Assembly (NCBI GenBank): GCA_027451525.1
Contig: DAIDJF010000032.1
Location: 1 to 60,904 of the forward strand
From: Ktedonobacterales bacterium
Lineage (GTDB): Bacteria; Chloroflexota; Ktedonobacteria; Ktedonobacterales; Ktedonobacteraceae
DNA: 60,904 nucleotides
Direction: 5' to 3'
The notes under the pieces are model-generated. The model searched no databases. It saw only the letters and a list, made by a program, of their open reading frames with translations, and had not been told where the DNA came from. A program made the translations under genes and the position numbers. Below are positions 1 to 8,045 of the stretch, piece by piece (within the stretch, counting starts at the first letter, position 1; each line of letters starts with the position of its first letter).

Positions 1-38
1 AGGGCACAATAGCATCGCATGTAAGCAATTAAGATGGC

Positions 39-101
39 AGAAGCCCGTGCAAGAGAGCAGGATGACCCTCGTGGTCATCCTGCTCTCTTGCACGGGCTTC
101 T
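39..101. repeat. Very long perfect hairpin, possible bidirectional terminator
   Basis: Two perfectly complementary 29-base arms (39-67 and 73-101) flank a 5-base loop. No U-tract follows on either strand, so it is not a classical terminator, although similar long stems sit between transcription units throughout the window. The apex carries GACCCTCGTGGTC (64-76). This differs by one base from GACCCTCGCGGTC in the 48.1 kb palindromic element, so it may be a minimal member of the same repeat family. No gene is visible upstream within the window. Confidence 0.75.
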
Positions 102-205
102 CGATTATTAAGCGCATCTATAAAATAAACATTTCTTCCGCTTTCTCATATGTTTCAAATTTTTTTAGCATATACTCATGGTAGATCATGGATTTGAGGG
201 TACAA

Positions 206-235
206 AAGTATATTCCTGCAATACAGAATATACTT
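206..235. promoter_or_regulatory. Inverted repeat overlapping a -10-like box upstream of the YceI gene
   Basis: AAGTATATTC (206-215) and GAATATACTT (226-235) are perfect 10-base inverted arms around a 10-base spacer. The right arm contains TATACT (229-234), a possible -10 box for the YceI gene at 335. A second inverted repeat, GCATCAAC/GTTGATGC (265-272 and 285-292), lies in the presumed leader. The rest of 102-334 is AT-rich and shows no gene. The first repeat could be an operator; the regulator is unknown. Confidence 0.45.
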
Positions 236-334
236 CTTGAGTTGAGATTGCCCCAAAACAAGATGCATCAACATATCGAGATTAGTTGATGCCATCAATC
301 CTAAACACGCTTATTAATCGATAAGGAAAGAGAT

Positions 335-1051
335 ATGAAGAAACGCACTATTTGGACGACGATCATCACAGTTGCCCTGGTTGTTATTATTCTGGCTGTG
401 TTTGGCGTGATTTACACGCAACACTATGCCAACACAGTCAATGCTTCGCAGCAGCATACAGCGTCAGGAGCTATTCAAGCAACAGCGACACCACTTGCCA
501 CCAATATCGCAGGTAGTTTGCAGACCTATCAGATCGTGCCAGCACAAACAACGGCGTCATATAGCGTCTATGAAAATCTCATTTTTCAGAATAAACCGAA
601 TAATGATGCAATTGGCACAACACATTCGGTTTCAGGCGCATTTCAGATCAGTAAAGGGTCCTCGCCAACCGTGACGAATATGACCATCAAGGTTGATCTA
701 CGGACCTTGCAATCGGATTCATCAATGCGCGATAACCATGTGCAGAATGCGCTGGATACAGCAGATTATCCCTATGCAACCTTTGTTTCAGTGAGTACAC
801 AGGGATTACCTGCCAGTTATACCGATGGACAAACGCTGCAATTCAAATTGCTCGGCAACTTGACGATGCATGGCAAGACGAATGGCGAGACATTTAGTGT
901 GCAGGGGAAAGTCGTTGGAAATACCATTACAGGAACAGCAACCACGACCATTTATATGACGGATTTTGGTATTCAGCCGCCAACACTGGCAAATATCGCC
1001 ATTGTCCAGAACAAAACGGTTCTCACGCTCAATTTCACAGCACAGGCATAG
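335..1051 (+). CDS. Membrane-anchored YceI-family protein
   Basis: The 238-residue protein starts with a short basic segment and one hydrophobic helix (about residues 7-28), which suggests a membrane anchor or uncleaved signal. A Thr/Gln/Ala-rich linker leads to a YceI-like domain from about residue 65. Family hallmarks include a beta-rich fold, a segment with DNHVQNALDTADYPYATF, and a late LGNLTMHGKT stretch. YceI proteins are lipocalin-like barrels that bind isoprenoid-type lipids outside the membrane; the ligand here is unknown. The start is backed by AAGGAAAGAGAT just upstream. It is monocistronic and convergent with the next gene. Confidence 0.85.
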   Translation: MKKRTIWTTIITVALVVIILAVFGVIYTQHYANTVNASQQHTASGAIQATATPLATNIAGSLQTYQIVPAQTTASYSVYENLIFQNKPNNDAIGTTHSVSGAFQISKGSSPTVTNMTIKVDLRTLQSDSSMRDNHVQNALDTADYPYATFVSVSTQGLPASYTDGQTLQFKLLGNLTMHGKTNGETFSVQGKVVGNTITGTATTTIYMTDFGIQPPTLANIAIVQNKTVLTLNFTAQA

Positions 1052-1281
1052 CAGAAGAGAAACCAGACCCGTATCAAACCAGACCTGCACGGTTTTGTCA
1101 CTATGCGCCGATGCAATATATGTTCCATCTAGCGACCATGCTACTGCGTTGAGCGGCTTTTGTGGGAGATGATGCTTGCGTTCCTTTATGCGACTGCTCA
1201 TAGCGGTAACAGCCAAGCAGCTTTCCCAGGTAATCTTTCATTATGTTTGCTCTCATTGGCAGGAAACGCCTGATCTTTCTT

Positions 1282-2718
1282 TCAGGCAAGAACACGCTGT
1301 AAAGCGGCATGCGCCGCATAATAGCCACACATGCCATGTACGCCGCCACCAGGAGGGGTCGAGGATGAACAGAGGTAGATACGCTCATTTGGCGTCGTAT
1401 AAGGGTTCAGACGCGCGAGAGGGCGAGTGAACAACTGTAGCAGTGTGGATGCTCCGCCATTGATGTCGCCGCCGATATAGTTGGCATTGTACAGTTCCAT
1501 ATCGGCAGGCGTCATTACATGGCGAGCGAGCACGCGCTCACGAAAACCTGGAGCGAAACGTTCAATCTGTGCCTCAATACGCGCTGTCATATCAACCGTT
1601 GAACCATTTGGCACATGGCAGTAGGCCCACGCGGTTTGCTTGCCAACAGGAGCACGTGTAGGGTCAAACAGGCTCTGCTGTGCGACCAGCACATAAGGCC
1701 GTTCAGGAGCGACATGCTGCCATATCTGGCGTTCTGAACGCGCAATCTCCGCCAACGTGCCGCCAAGATGCACAGTGCCCGCCAGCAAACACTCCCGCGC
1801 CTTCCAGGGAATCGGCCCATCCAGGGCATAATCAATCTTGAATGCGCCAGGACCATAGCGATAACGTTGCAGACGACGTTGGTAAGATTGCGGCAGATGT
1901 TCACCCGCGATGCGCACCAGTTGACGAGGTGTCACATCAAATAGCACCGCGTGCGCGGCAGGTAACTGCTCTAGCGAGGTTACTTCTACGCCTGTGACGA
2001 TCTCGCCCCCCAACGAGCGCAGGTAGGCTGCTAATGCGTCTACAATCATCTGTGAGCCGCCGCGAGGGACAGGCCAGCCCAGAGCATGACCAGCGGCCCC
2101 CAGAACGAGTCCAAAGGCCGCGCTAGGCATCTGTTCCAGCGGCAGCATCGAATGGGCGGCCATACCAGCGAAGAGCGCGCGCGCCCGCTCACCGCGAAAT
2201 ACATGCTGTGCTAACCCTTGCGCGGAACGCAGGGCCAGCAGACCGAAATGTGTCATCAGCAGGGGATGACGCGCCGATTGCACACGCAACGGTCCGAGAA
2301 ACGCCTCTGCCAGCCTATCCCAAGAGTGCGCCAGTGGCTCCATCAAATGTGCATACGCCTGGGCATCGTAGCCAAGCGTTTCGCCCGTTGCCTCGACAGA
2401 ACGCTCAAGCAGCATCGCGGAGCCGTCATCCAACGGATGAGCCAGCGGCACGGGAGGGTGTTGCCATTCCAAACCATACTGCGCCAGTGGAAGGTCACGG
2501 AAGAAAGGTGAGCCAATACCCAGGGGATGAATGGCCGAACAGACATCATGCACAAAGCCTGGCAGTGTCAGTTCTTTTGAGCGTGCCCCGCCGCCAATCG
2601 TCTCTTTCGCCTCGTACACACACACTGAGCGTCCCGCTCGCGCCAGCGTCACAGCCGCCGCCAGACCATTTGGACCAGACCCAACCACAATCGCATCATA
2701 GGCTACACGTCTGCTCAT
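1282..2718 (-). CDS. Phytoene dehydrogenase-like FAD-dependent oxidoreductase
   Basis: This 478-residue flavoprotein resembles the COG1233 / PYROXD2 group. The N-terminus carries the Rossmann FAD motif GSGPNGLAAAVTLARAG followed by an acidic residue (YEA) and GGGARS. The C-terminus has the second FAD-contacting region, with SSSTPPGGGVHGMCGYYAA. Related enzymes desaturate or isomerise polyenes, but no carotenoid gene lies nearby, so the substrate is unknown. The ATG start has a good ribosome site (GAAGGATG). The gene is divergent from moaD, and the gap holds an imperfect inverted repeat (2769-2778 with 2788-2797) that may be regulatory. Confidence 0.85.
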   Translation of the reverse strand: MSRRVAYDAIVVGSGPNGLAAAVTLARAGRSVCVYEAKETIGGGARSKELTLPGFVHDVCSAIHPLGIGSPFFRDLPLAQYGLEWQHPPVPLAHPLDDGSAMLLERSVEATGETLGYDAQAYAHLMEPLAHSWDRLAEAFLGPLRVQSARHPLLMTHFGLLALRSAQGLAQHVFRGERARALFAGMAAHSMLPLEQMPSAAFGLVLGAAGHALGWPVPRGGSQMIVDALAAYLRSLGGEIVTGVEVTSLEQLPAAHAVLFDVTPRQLVRIAGEHLPQSYQRRLQRYRYGPGAFKIDYALDGPIPWKARECLLAGTVHLGGTLAEIARSERQIWQHVAPERPYVLVAQQSLFDPTRAPVGKQTAWAYCHVPNGSTVDMTARIEAQIERFAPGFRERVLARHVMTPADMELYNANYIGGDINGGASTLLQLFTRPLARLNPYTTPNERIYLCSSSTPPGGGVHGMCGYYAAHAALQRVLA

Positions 2719-2843
2719 AATACATCCTTCTTTTGTGCAACAATTTCAGTTAAAAGACTTTCTCCAGACGGGAAACAGGTATTATTGCTGTTCCCCGCTG
2801 CTAAAGATAGTCAACCGGTATGCTAGCCATTCTTCTCAGTGCG

Positions 2844-2860
2844 TGCTATACTTTTTGGCA
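2844..2860 (+). promoter_or_regulatory. Extended -10 promoter of moaD, probably leaderless
   Basis: TGCTATACT (2844-2852) is an extended -10 box. A transcription start about 8 bases downstream would fall on the ATG at 2860, giving a leaderless mRNA. No convincing -35 box is present, as is common for extended -10 promoters. Confidence 0.5.
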
Positions 2861-3126
2861 TGAGTGACATTACTATTCGCATTCGCTATTTCGCTTCTCT
2901 GCGCGAGCAGACAGGGAAACAAGAGGAGACGCTGACCCTCCCACAGGAGAGCAACGTCGCAGATGTGCGTGCCCATCTCCTCGCCCGCTATAGCGGTTTG
3001 CAGCCTATTCTAGAACGCTGCTTGTACGCTGTCAATCGTGGCTATGTCCCACTTGATACTCTATTACACGAGGGGGACGAGCTAGTATTTATCCCGCCTA
3101 TGGGCGGCGGTACGTTAGGAACGTAA
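2860..3126 (+). CDS. moaD: Molybdopterin synthase sulfur carrier subunit MoaD, with C-terminal tail
   Basis: This is an 88-residue ubiquitin-fold protein of MoaD length with typical features (IRIRYFASLREQTG; the late LVFIPPMGGG). MoaD donates sulfur to precursor Z as a C-terminal Gly-Gly thiocarboxylate. Here the glycines are not terminal: the chain continues with TLGT, so activation would need removal of the tail, or the tail is tolerated. A GTG at 2839 is an alternative start, but the upstream extended -10 box favours ATG 2860. moaE follows after 34 bases, which suggests one transcript. Confidence 0.85.
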   Translation: MSDITIRIRYFASLREQTGKQEETLTLPQESNVADVRAHLLARYSGLQPILERCLYAVNRGYVPLDTLLHEGDELVFIPPMGGGTLGT

Positions 3127-3160
3127 GCAACTTTATCATTTACCTGGAAAGGCAACAGGC

Positions 3161-3574
3161 ATGGAGCCAGTGATCCAACTTACGCGTGAACCACTTAACC
3201 GCGACGCGTTGATTGCGGCAGTCAGTGACCCAACAAATGGTGGCATCGTCGTTTTTGAGGGCGTGGTACGCAATCATGCGCGTGGCAAACAGGTGCGCTA
3301 TCTCGAATACGAAACGTATGTGGAGATGGCGGAGAAACAGATACACACGATCATCACGGATGCCGTACAACGTTGGAGCGTCGAACATGTCGCTGTCGCG
3401 CACCGTTTCGGGCGCATAGAGATTGGTGAGGCCAGCGTCATCGTCGCTGTCGCCACTCCACACCGCGCAGAAGCGTTCGAGGCATGCCGTTATATTATCG
3501 ATACCCTGAAAACCACTGTGCCCATTTGGAAAAAGGAGGTCGCAACGGATGGTGAAGAATGGGTTGAAGGATAA
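3161..3574 (+). CDS. moaE: Molybdopterin synthase catalytic subunit MoaE
   Basis: The 137-residue protein has normal MoaE length. Family motifs are GGIVVFEGVVRNHARGK near residue 25, the YLEYETY segment, HRFGRIEIGEASVIVAV, and the catalytic LKTTVPIWKKE near the C-terminus, whose lysines are conserved. It forms the heterotetrameric molybdopterin synthase with MoaD and converts cyclic pyranopterin monophosphate to molybdopterin. It is the second gene of a moaD-moaE operon; the other moa genes are not in the window. Confidence 0.93.
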   Translation: MEPVIQLTREPLNRDALIAAVSDPTNGGIVVFEGVVRNHARGKQVRYLEYETYVEMAEKQIHTIITDAVQRWSVEHVAVAHRFGRIEIGEASVIVAVATPHRAEAFEACRYIIDTLKTTVPIWKKEVATDGEEWVEG

Positions 3575-3599
3575 AAATGCTGTAAATTGCAACATTTTA

Positions 3600-3608
3600 T
3601 GGTATAGT
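3600..3608 (+). promoter_or_regulatory. Extended -10 promoter of the nucleotidyltransferase-HEPN gene
   Basis: TGGTATAGT (3600-3608) matches the extended -10 pattern and lies 88 bases before the ATG at 3696. This suggests the gene is transcribed separately from moaDE. The -35 region is weak. Confidence 0.45.
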
Positions 3609-3695
3609 TAGTAGTAAGAACCTGCGTGGCTCGCAGGGGAGGCTTCTTCATTTGCAACGGCCTGGGATTATCCAGGGGTTTCTCGGAGGTCGTTG

Positions 3696-4529
3696 ATGAA
3701 TTTGTTTGAAAAGCAGGCTCGTCTCAATCAACTCTTCACTCAGAGTCCCGTCAATGCTGCCTATGTCGCGGGCAATCTTTCTAACCGTTCGCTCTTTGGA
3801 CAACTTAGCGATGTGGATATCGCGATTCTTCTGATGGACCAGATTAAGGCTGACCAGTTTCTCGATTTTCAGCTCTACTTTTTTAGCGAACTCGCTAAAC
3901 GGTTAGAGTCTGATACGATTGATGTGGTTATTCTCAATCAGGCTTCGCTCTTGCTCAAATTGCAAGTCATCAAATATGGGCAGATTCTTTTCAGTCGCGA
4001 TGAGAAGCAACGCATCCGTTTTGAGAGCAAAGCAGTAATGGATTACCTGGATTTTAAGAAGTTCGATGAGATACAAAACCAGGCCCTTACACGCCGCTTA
4101 TACGGTCAGATGATTTCAGTTGATAAAGAATTGCTCCAACGCCATCTGAAACAACTCCGTGACGCAACAGCGATCCTCCGTGATCTGGGTAAAACACCGC
4201 GCGAAGAGTTTGTCAGCGATTATCGCGTCTATGGTCTGGCAGAACGCTATCTGCAACTGGCGATTGAAGCATGCCTTCAGATATGCAGTATGCTGGTATC
4301 AGCACTGGGACTACGCCGCCCGGAAGGGTATCATGAGTTGCTGAGCATCGTTGCCGGCGAGCAGATCATTCCGCGTCCGCTTGCCTACCGTTTGGAGCTT
4401 ATTACAAACCTGCGTGATTCGCTCGTGCATGATCCCAGTTCACTCAATCGCGACCTGCTTTACGATCATCTTCAACAACGACTGAGCGACCTTGATGCCT
4501 TCGCTGATGCGCTAGAAGAGCGACACTGA
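3696..4529 (+). CDS. Single-chain nucleotidyltransferase-HEPN (MntA/HepT-like) protein
   Basis: The 277-residue protein fuses two domains usually encoded as a toxin-antitoxin pair. Residues 20-110 resemble a minimal Pol-beta-fold nucleotidyltransferase, with the metal-binding D39-x-D41 in QLSDVDIAILL. The usual G-S of the nucleotide loop is G26-N27. Residues 120-277 are helical with the HEPN signature R240-x4-H245 (LRDSLVHD), as in HepT-type ribonucleases. In two-gene systems the nucleotidyltransferase AMPylates the HEPN toxin. The fused role is inferred. The ATG has a strong GGAGGT site six bases upstream; a TTG three bases earlier is less likely. Confidence 0.75.
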   Translation: MNLFEKQARLNQLFTQSPVNAAYVAGNLSNRSLFGQLSDVDIAILLMDQIKADQFLDFQLYFFSELAKRLESDTIDVVILNQASLLLKLQVIKYGQILFSRDEKQRIRFESKAVMDYLDFKKFDEIQNQALTRRLYGQMISVDKELLQRHLKQLRDATAILRDLGKTPREEFVSDYRVYGLAERYLQLAIEACLQICSMLVSALGLRRPEGYHELLSIVAGEQIIPRPLAYRLELITNLRDSLVHDPSSLNRDLLYDHLQQRLSDLDAFADALEERH

Positions 4530-4558
4530 AAACGTATCTACGTCGGGCTGGGCCTCGT

Positions 4559-4611
4559 ACACAGTCAGCGGTGCACGCGACCATTAGTGCCGCGTGCACC
4601 GCTGACTGTGT
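4559..4611. repeat. Long perfect hairpin downstream of the NTase-HEPN gene
   Basis: Twenty-one-base perfect arms (4559-4579 and 4591-4611) surround an 11-base loop, starting 29 bases after the stop. No U-tract follows. It probably marks the end of the plus-strand unit. The remaining 4612-4818 shows no convincing gene. Confidence 0.7.
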
Positions 4612-4818
4612 GGAGAGCCTCTGGTCTTATGAGAACAATACGCCACACCTGCACACAAGAGAACAACTCTCTATTCTTGAACGGTGGCTTCTGGCGCGAG
4701 CACGACGGCCTCTGCTCTGGCGGCCCACGGTTGCCTTCGCGCGAGCACAACTTCACACATCATCGCCAACACAGACCATCTCAGGGATCATTGAGCAGGC
4801 AGGCACTGTAGGCAAAAA

Positions 4819-4857
4819 CAGACACTTTTCACGGCTTAGAGCCTAGAAAAGTGTCTG
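4819..4857 (-). terminator. Rho-independent terminator of the TPR gene
   Basis: CAGACACTTTTC (4819-4830) pairs perfectly with GAAAAGTGTCTG (4846-4857). The loop holds a small nested stem (GGCT/AGCC). Read on the minus strand the stem is followed by TTTTTGCC, a proper U-tract, and it lies 38 bases after the TPR stop. Confidence 0.85.
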
Positions 4858-4894
4858 CTTGATATGCAACGATGTTAGCCGAATACTACGGTTA

Positions 4895-6316
4895 TTACTC
4901 TTCAATAGAACGCAGCATGTTGACCTGTTCCATTGCCTCGGCCGCCTCTTCTTTGCGTCCGGTTTCCTCGTAGATCTGCGCCAGCGTCTCGTAGGCGAGA
5001 ACGAGCGAGGGGTCCATTGCAATTGCTTGCTGGGCAATCTCTATCGCATCATCATACCGCTTAGCTTCACGTAGGGTATCGGCAAGATCGTTATAGTAGT
5101 CGGCATTGAGCGGATCACTATCAATGGCATTTTGATAATTCTCAATTGCCTCGTCATAACGTCCAAGCGCGTCATACGCGGTTGCAAGCTGATAATAGCC
5201 TTCTGGATCATCTTCAAACTGAGTCAATAACGTTTGTGCTGTCTCAATAGCACTCTCATAGCGACCCATGCCATTGTAGGTATCAGCCAACCCCGCATAA
5301 GCTGCCGCCAGATCGTCCGCCTGCAGTTCATCGGCATGTTGAACGAGCCATTGGTAGGTCTCGGCAGATTCGTCATAGCGTTCATTTTCCAGGTATGCCT
5401 CTGCCAGACTGAAACGCGCCGTTGCGCGCAGCGGGTCAAGCTGTACAGAACGCACATACGCATCAATCGCCGCGTCGCTCTGGCCTTGAAGGGAACGCCA
5501 CGTCCCTAAATGCTCCCATGCCTCTGGGTCATCAGGGTCTATCTGCACAATACGCGCATACGTTTCCGCTGCCTGATCGCGGTCTCCCATCTGCTCATAG
5601 ACAGCAGCAAGCATATCATAGCCACTGCGCCCATCCGGTTCCAGAGCGAGCATTTGATTAGCCGCGGAGAGAGCATCGTCATAGCGGCGCATATCCAGAT
5701 AAATACTGGCAAGCTCCGCATAACGCGCCGAATTAGCAGGCTCAGCGTCAATACGCCGCTCCTGCTCCATCAAACGCCGCCACAGATCGTTGATGCGCTC
5801 ACGCACATCACGCAAGTTATCAGCAGCCATGGCGTTGTCAGGGTTGAACATTAACGCCTGCCGATAGGCCTGAACAGCATCTTGATAGAGGTTCTGTGTA
5901 CGATAGGCATCTCCGATATTGACATAGAGATCATCGTTCTCCGGGTCAAGCTCTAATGCCTGCTGGAATGTCTCTAACGACTCTTCTTGTAAACCAAGTT
6001 CACCATAGAGATTCCCAAGATTGATATATGCATCAAGCAACTGCGGATTCAAGTCTATCGCACGCCGATACCCCGCAACCGCCAGTTCTAGATCACCCAG
6101 GTATTGCTGCGCCAGAGCAAGATTGTAACGCGCACGCCCATCATCGGGGTCAACTGCCACTGCCTGCTCAAACGCATCAACTGCCGCCTCATAATCACCC
6201 TGTGCGGCAGCAGCATTGCCTTTATCCGTCCAATCCTGACCTTGACGGGGTACAAATTGGACAGGAACAACGCCATAAGTTCCTGTAGTATTTCGTCCGT
6301 CCTGCGTCTCATCCAT
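4895..6316 (-). CDS. Tetratricopeptide-repeat protein
   Basis: The 473-residue soluble protein is built almost wholly of TPR motifs (about eleven or twelve 34-residue units), with recurring phrases such as YDEAIENYQNAIDSDP and LDAYINLGNLYGELGL. No signal peptide, membrane helix or catalytic domain is visible, so it is probably a protein-protein scaffold. The start is set at the ATG of MDETQDG. The upstream in-frame stretch is Cys/Arg-rich, unlike the rest, and contains the promoter. Monocistronic, with its own terminator. Confidence 0.85.
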   Translation of the reverse strand: MDETQDGRNTTGTYGVVPVQFVPRQGQDWTDKGNAAAAQGDYEAAVDAFEQAVAVDPDDGRARYNLALAQQYLGDLELAVAGYRRAIDLNPQLLDAYINLGNLYGELGLQEESLETFQQALELDPENDDLYVNIGDAYRTQNLYQDAVQAYRQALMFNPDNAMAADNLRDVRERINDLWRRLMEQERRIDAEPANSARYAELASIYLDMRRYDDALSAANQMLALEPDGRSGYDMLAAVYEQMGDRDQAAETYARIVQIDPDDPEAWEHLGTWRSLQGQSDAAIDAYVRSVQLDPLRATARFSLAEAYLENERYDESAETYQWLVQHADELQADDLAAAYAGLADTYNGMGRYESAIETAQTLLTQFEDDPEGYYQLATAYDALGRYDEAIENYQNAIDSDPLNADYYNDLADTLREAKRYDDAIEIAQQAIAMDPSLVLAYETLAQIYEETGRKEEAAEAMEQVNMLRSIEE

Positions 6317-6378
6317 ATGATTACCCAAACTCCTCGATTGTCTTAATTGTAATCCCAACACACCACAAGTCTTTGCGT

Positions 6379-6387
6379 AGTATAGCA
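6379..6387 (-). promoter_or_regulatory. Extended -10 promoter of the TPR gene
   Basis: Read on the minus strand, TGCTATACT is identical to the moaD and 35.77 kb extended -10 boxes. It would give a leader of roughly 55 bases before ATG 6316, and it supports the short start because it lies inside the longer in-frame extension. Confidence 0.5.
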
Positions 6388-6541
6388 CGCTCCCGCCCCT
6401 TCTACTAGCGATTCTCGCAGCAAAGGCCGAAAACACATACCACATGTTGTAGTGCATAAGGTAGGCATGACAACAGGGAGACCGCAAAGGCAGCAGCTAG
6501 TATTTCCGCATACATGCTACCCTTGCAGCCACCACGTCTGC

Positions 6542-7282
6542 CTAACGTCCGACACGTAGGGTCAGTTGTAATTCGTAAAGTGAACCAGGATAGAACCCCT
6601 CAGTGTACTCGATAGGTGCCCCTGTCTCGTCAAACGAGGTGCAGTTCAGGCGTAACCCAGGAGTGTTAGGAGCAATACGTAATAATTCTGCCTCGCGCTC
6701 TGAAGCTACATCCCCTTTAAAGGCTTGCTCGGCAATATAGGGATGCATCCCCTCCGTTCCCATCAGCACATAAAGCGATCCATCGGCAACCTCTTTCGCG
6801 CGCTGATAGACACCAGCGGCGCGGGGATAGGGCAAATAGTCAATTTCATATGCAATAGGAGCATCGTCTGCCGTGCGCAGGCGTTCCAGACGCACTACCT
6901 GTTCCTCATCCATGAGACGCAGCTGGTCGCGCACTGTCTGTGAGCCGCGTACCAACTCACTCACAATAAGTAACCCGCCAGGACGCTTCCCGCGACGCCG
7001 CAGGTCGTCACTAAAACTGGTCAACTCGCTGATATTCTGCTGCACACGCGGCTCGCAGACGAAGGTTCCACGCCCATGTTGACGATAAAGCAAGCCTTCG
7101 TGTACCAGTTCAGTTAAAGCCTGACGTACAGTTGCACGGCTGACATGATATTGTGCCACCAGTTCTGGCTCTGAAGGGATTGCGGTATGTGGGGCTAAAT
7201 GCCCAGCTCGAATCTGCTGTTTCAGCACTTCTTTTAATTGGTAGTACAGTGGTAATGGATTTGATCTCTCAAGTGTTGGCAT
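6542..7282 (-). CDS. GntR-family (HutC subfamily) transcriptional regulator
   Basis: The 246-residue repressor-type protein has an N-terminal winged helix (about residues 8-75; YYQLKEVLKQQIRAG, IPSEPELVAQYHVSRATVRQALTELVHEGLLYRQHGRGTFV in the usual positions). A C-terminal UTRA effector domain follows (about 95-240). HutC-type regulators sense sugars, amino acids or phosphonates; the ligand is unknown. It lies downstream of thioredoxin on the same strand with a 218-base gap containing an inverted repeat, TTGAC/GTCAA (about 7313-7331), which could be its own operator. Confidence 0.9.
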   Translation of the reverse strand: MPTLERSNPLPLYYQLKEVLKQQIRAGHLAPHTAIPSEPELVAQYHVSRATVRQALTELVHEGLLYRQHGRGTFVCEPRVQQNISELTSFSDDLRRRGKRPGGLLIVSELVRGSQTVRDQLRLMDEEQVVRLERLRTADDAPIAYEIDYLPYPRAAGVYQRAKEVADGSLYVLMGTEGMHPYIAEQAFKGDVASEREAELLRIAPNTPGLRLNCTSFDETGAPIEYTEGFYPGSLYELQLTLRVGR

Positions 7283-7411
7283 ATATGGTTTCCCTTATGT
7301 CCAGACAACAAACGTTGACAGAACAATAGTCAATTTGTAGTATGTGAAGAATATATCACAAAAGCGCAAAGTCGTCGAGGGGGAAAAGCCTGAATTTTGG
7401 ACAACATTATC

Positions 7412-7494
7412 GGAAAAGAGATGCAATCTGCGCTTCCTTTGATAGATTGTGCGGTTCACCCCTACCAACATCACCAGACCGCATCTCTCTTTCC
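7412..7494 (-). terminator. Structured 3' end of the thioredoxin mRNA (three-way junction terminator)
   Basis: On the minus strand this element begins six bases after the thioredoxin stop. A basal stem pairs GGAAAGAGAGATGC with GCATCTCTTTTCC (one bulge). It encloses two possible hairpins: GGT/ACC, extendable to GCGGT/ACCGC, and CAATCT/AGATTG. The descending arm ends in CTCTTTTCC, so it can terminate transcription. The junction is more elaborate than a simple terminator; any ligand or protein binding is speculative. Confidence 0.55.
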
Positions 7495-7500
7495 TACGCA

Positions 7501-7848
7501 CTAGGCAACACCGTTTGCTGTGAGTGCGCGATCAATCTCGTTCTTAAGACGTGTAGGATGAGGACCGACCAGATTGGCAATCACCTTGCCACCTTTAAAG
7601 ATCATCAGCGTTGGGATAGCCTGAATACCCAGACGACCTGCATATAACTGATTTTGGTCAATATCCATTTTGGCAAATTTGAGTTTGCCTTCATATTCGC
7701 TGCTAAGTCGCTCATACACAGGAGCAATGGCACGGCATGGGCCACACCATGCAGCCCAGAAGTCAACAATCACAGGAGTATCAGACTTTAACACCTGCTC
7801 TTCAAAATCTTGATCGCCCACATGGACTAGATTTGCATGTGTATCCAT
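7501..7848 (-). CDS. trxA: Thioredoxin
   Basis: The 115-residue protein has the canonical thioredoxin fold with active site WAAWCGPCRAIAPVYE (CGPC near residues 36-39) and the cis-proline loop IPTLMIFKGG. It is a cytoplasmic disulfide reductase acting with thioredoxin reductase, which is not in the window. The length is normal. Monocistronic, followed by a structured terminator. Confidence 0.95.
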   Translation of the reverse strand: MDTHANLVHVGDQDFEEQVLKSDTPVIVDFWAAWCGPCRAIAPVYERLSSEYEGKLKFAKMDIDQNQLYAGRLGIQAIPTLMIFKGGKVIANLVGPHPTRLKNEIDRALTANGVA

Positions 7849-8045
7849 TCATTTGTCCTCTCAATTTTCCAAAGCTAAGTTTCGTTTATCACACCATGGC
7901 ACGAGCAATAAAAACGCTGCGTTTTGTTTTCTCATGTGTAAAAATCGTATACGCCTTCGCGTCTCCGCTAGATACCTATCAGAGAGAACAAAACCGAGTG
8001 CCTTCCTATTCCATGCCTTGCGCTCTCCACCACCGCTCTTAAGCG

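Noticed and set aside
1282..2718. Carotenoid biosynthesis locus
   Set aside because: Only one phytoene-dehydrogenase-like protein is present, of the PYROXD2-like group, with no crtB/crtE neighbours.
4571..4846. Possible 91-residue gene after the NTase-HEPN gene
   Set aside because: It begins inside a 21-bp-arm hairpin and runs into the TPR terminator. No ribosome site or recognisable domain was seen.
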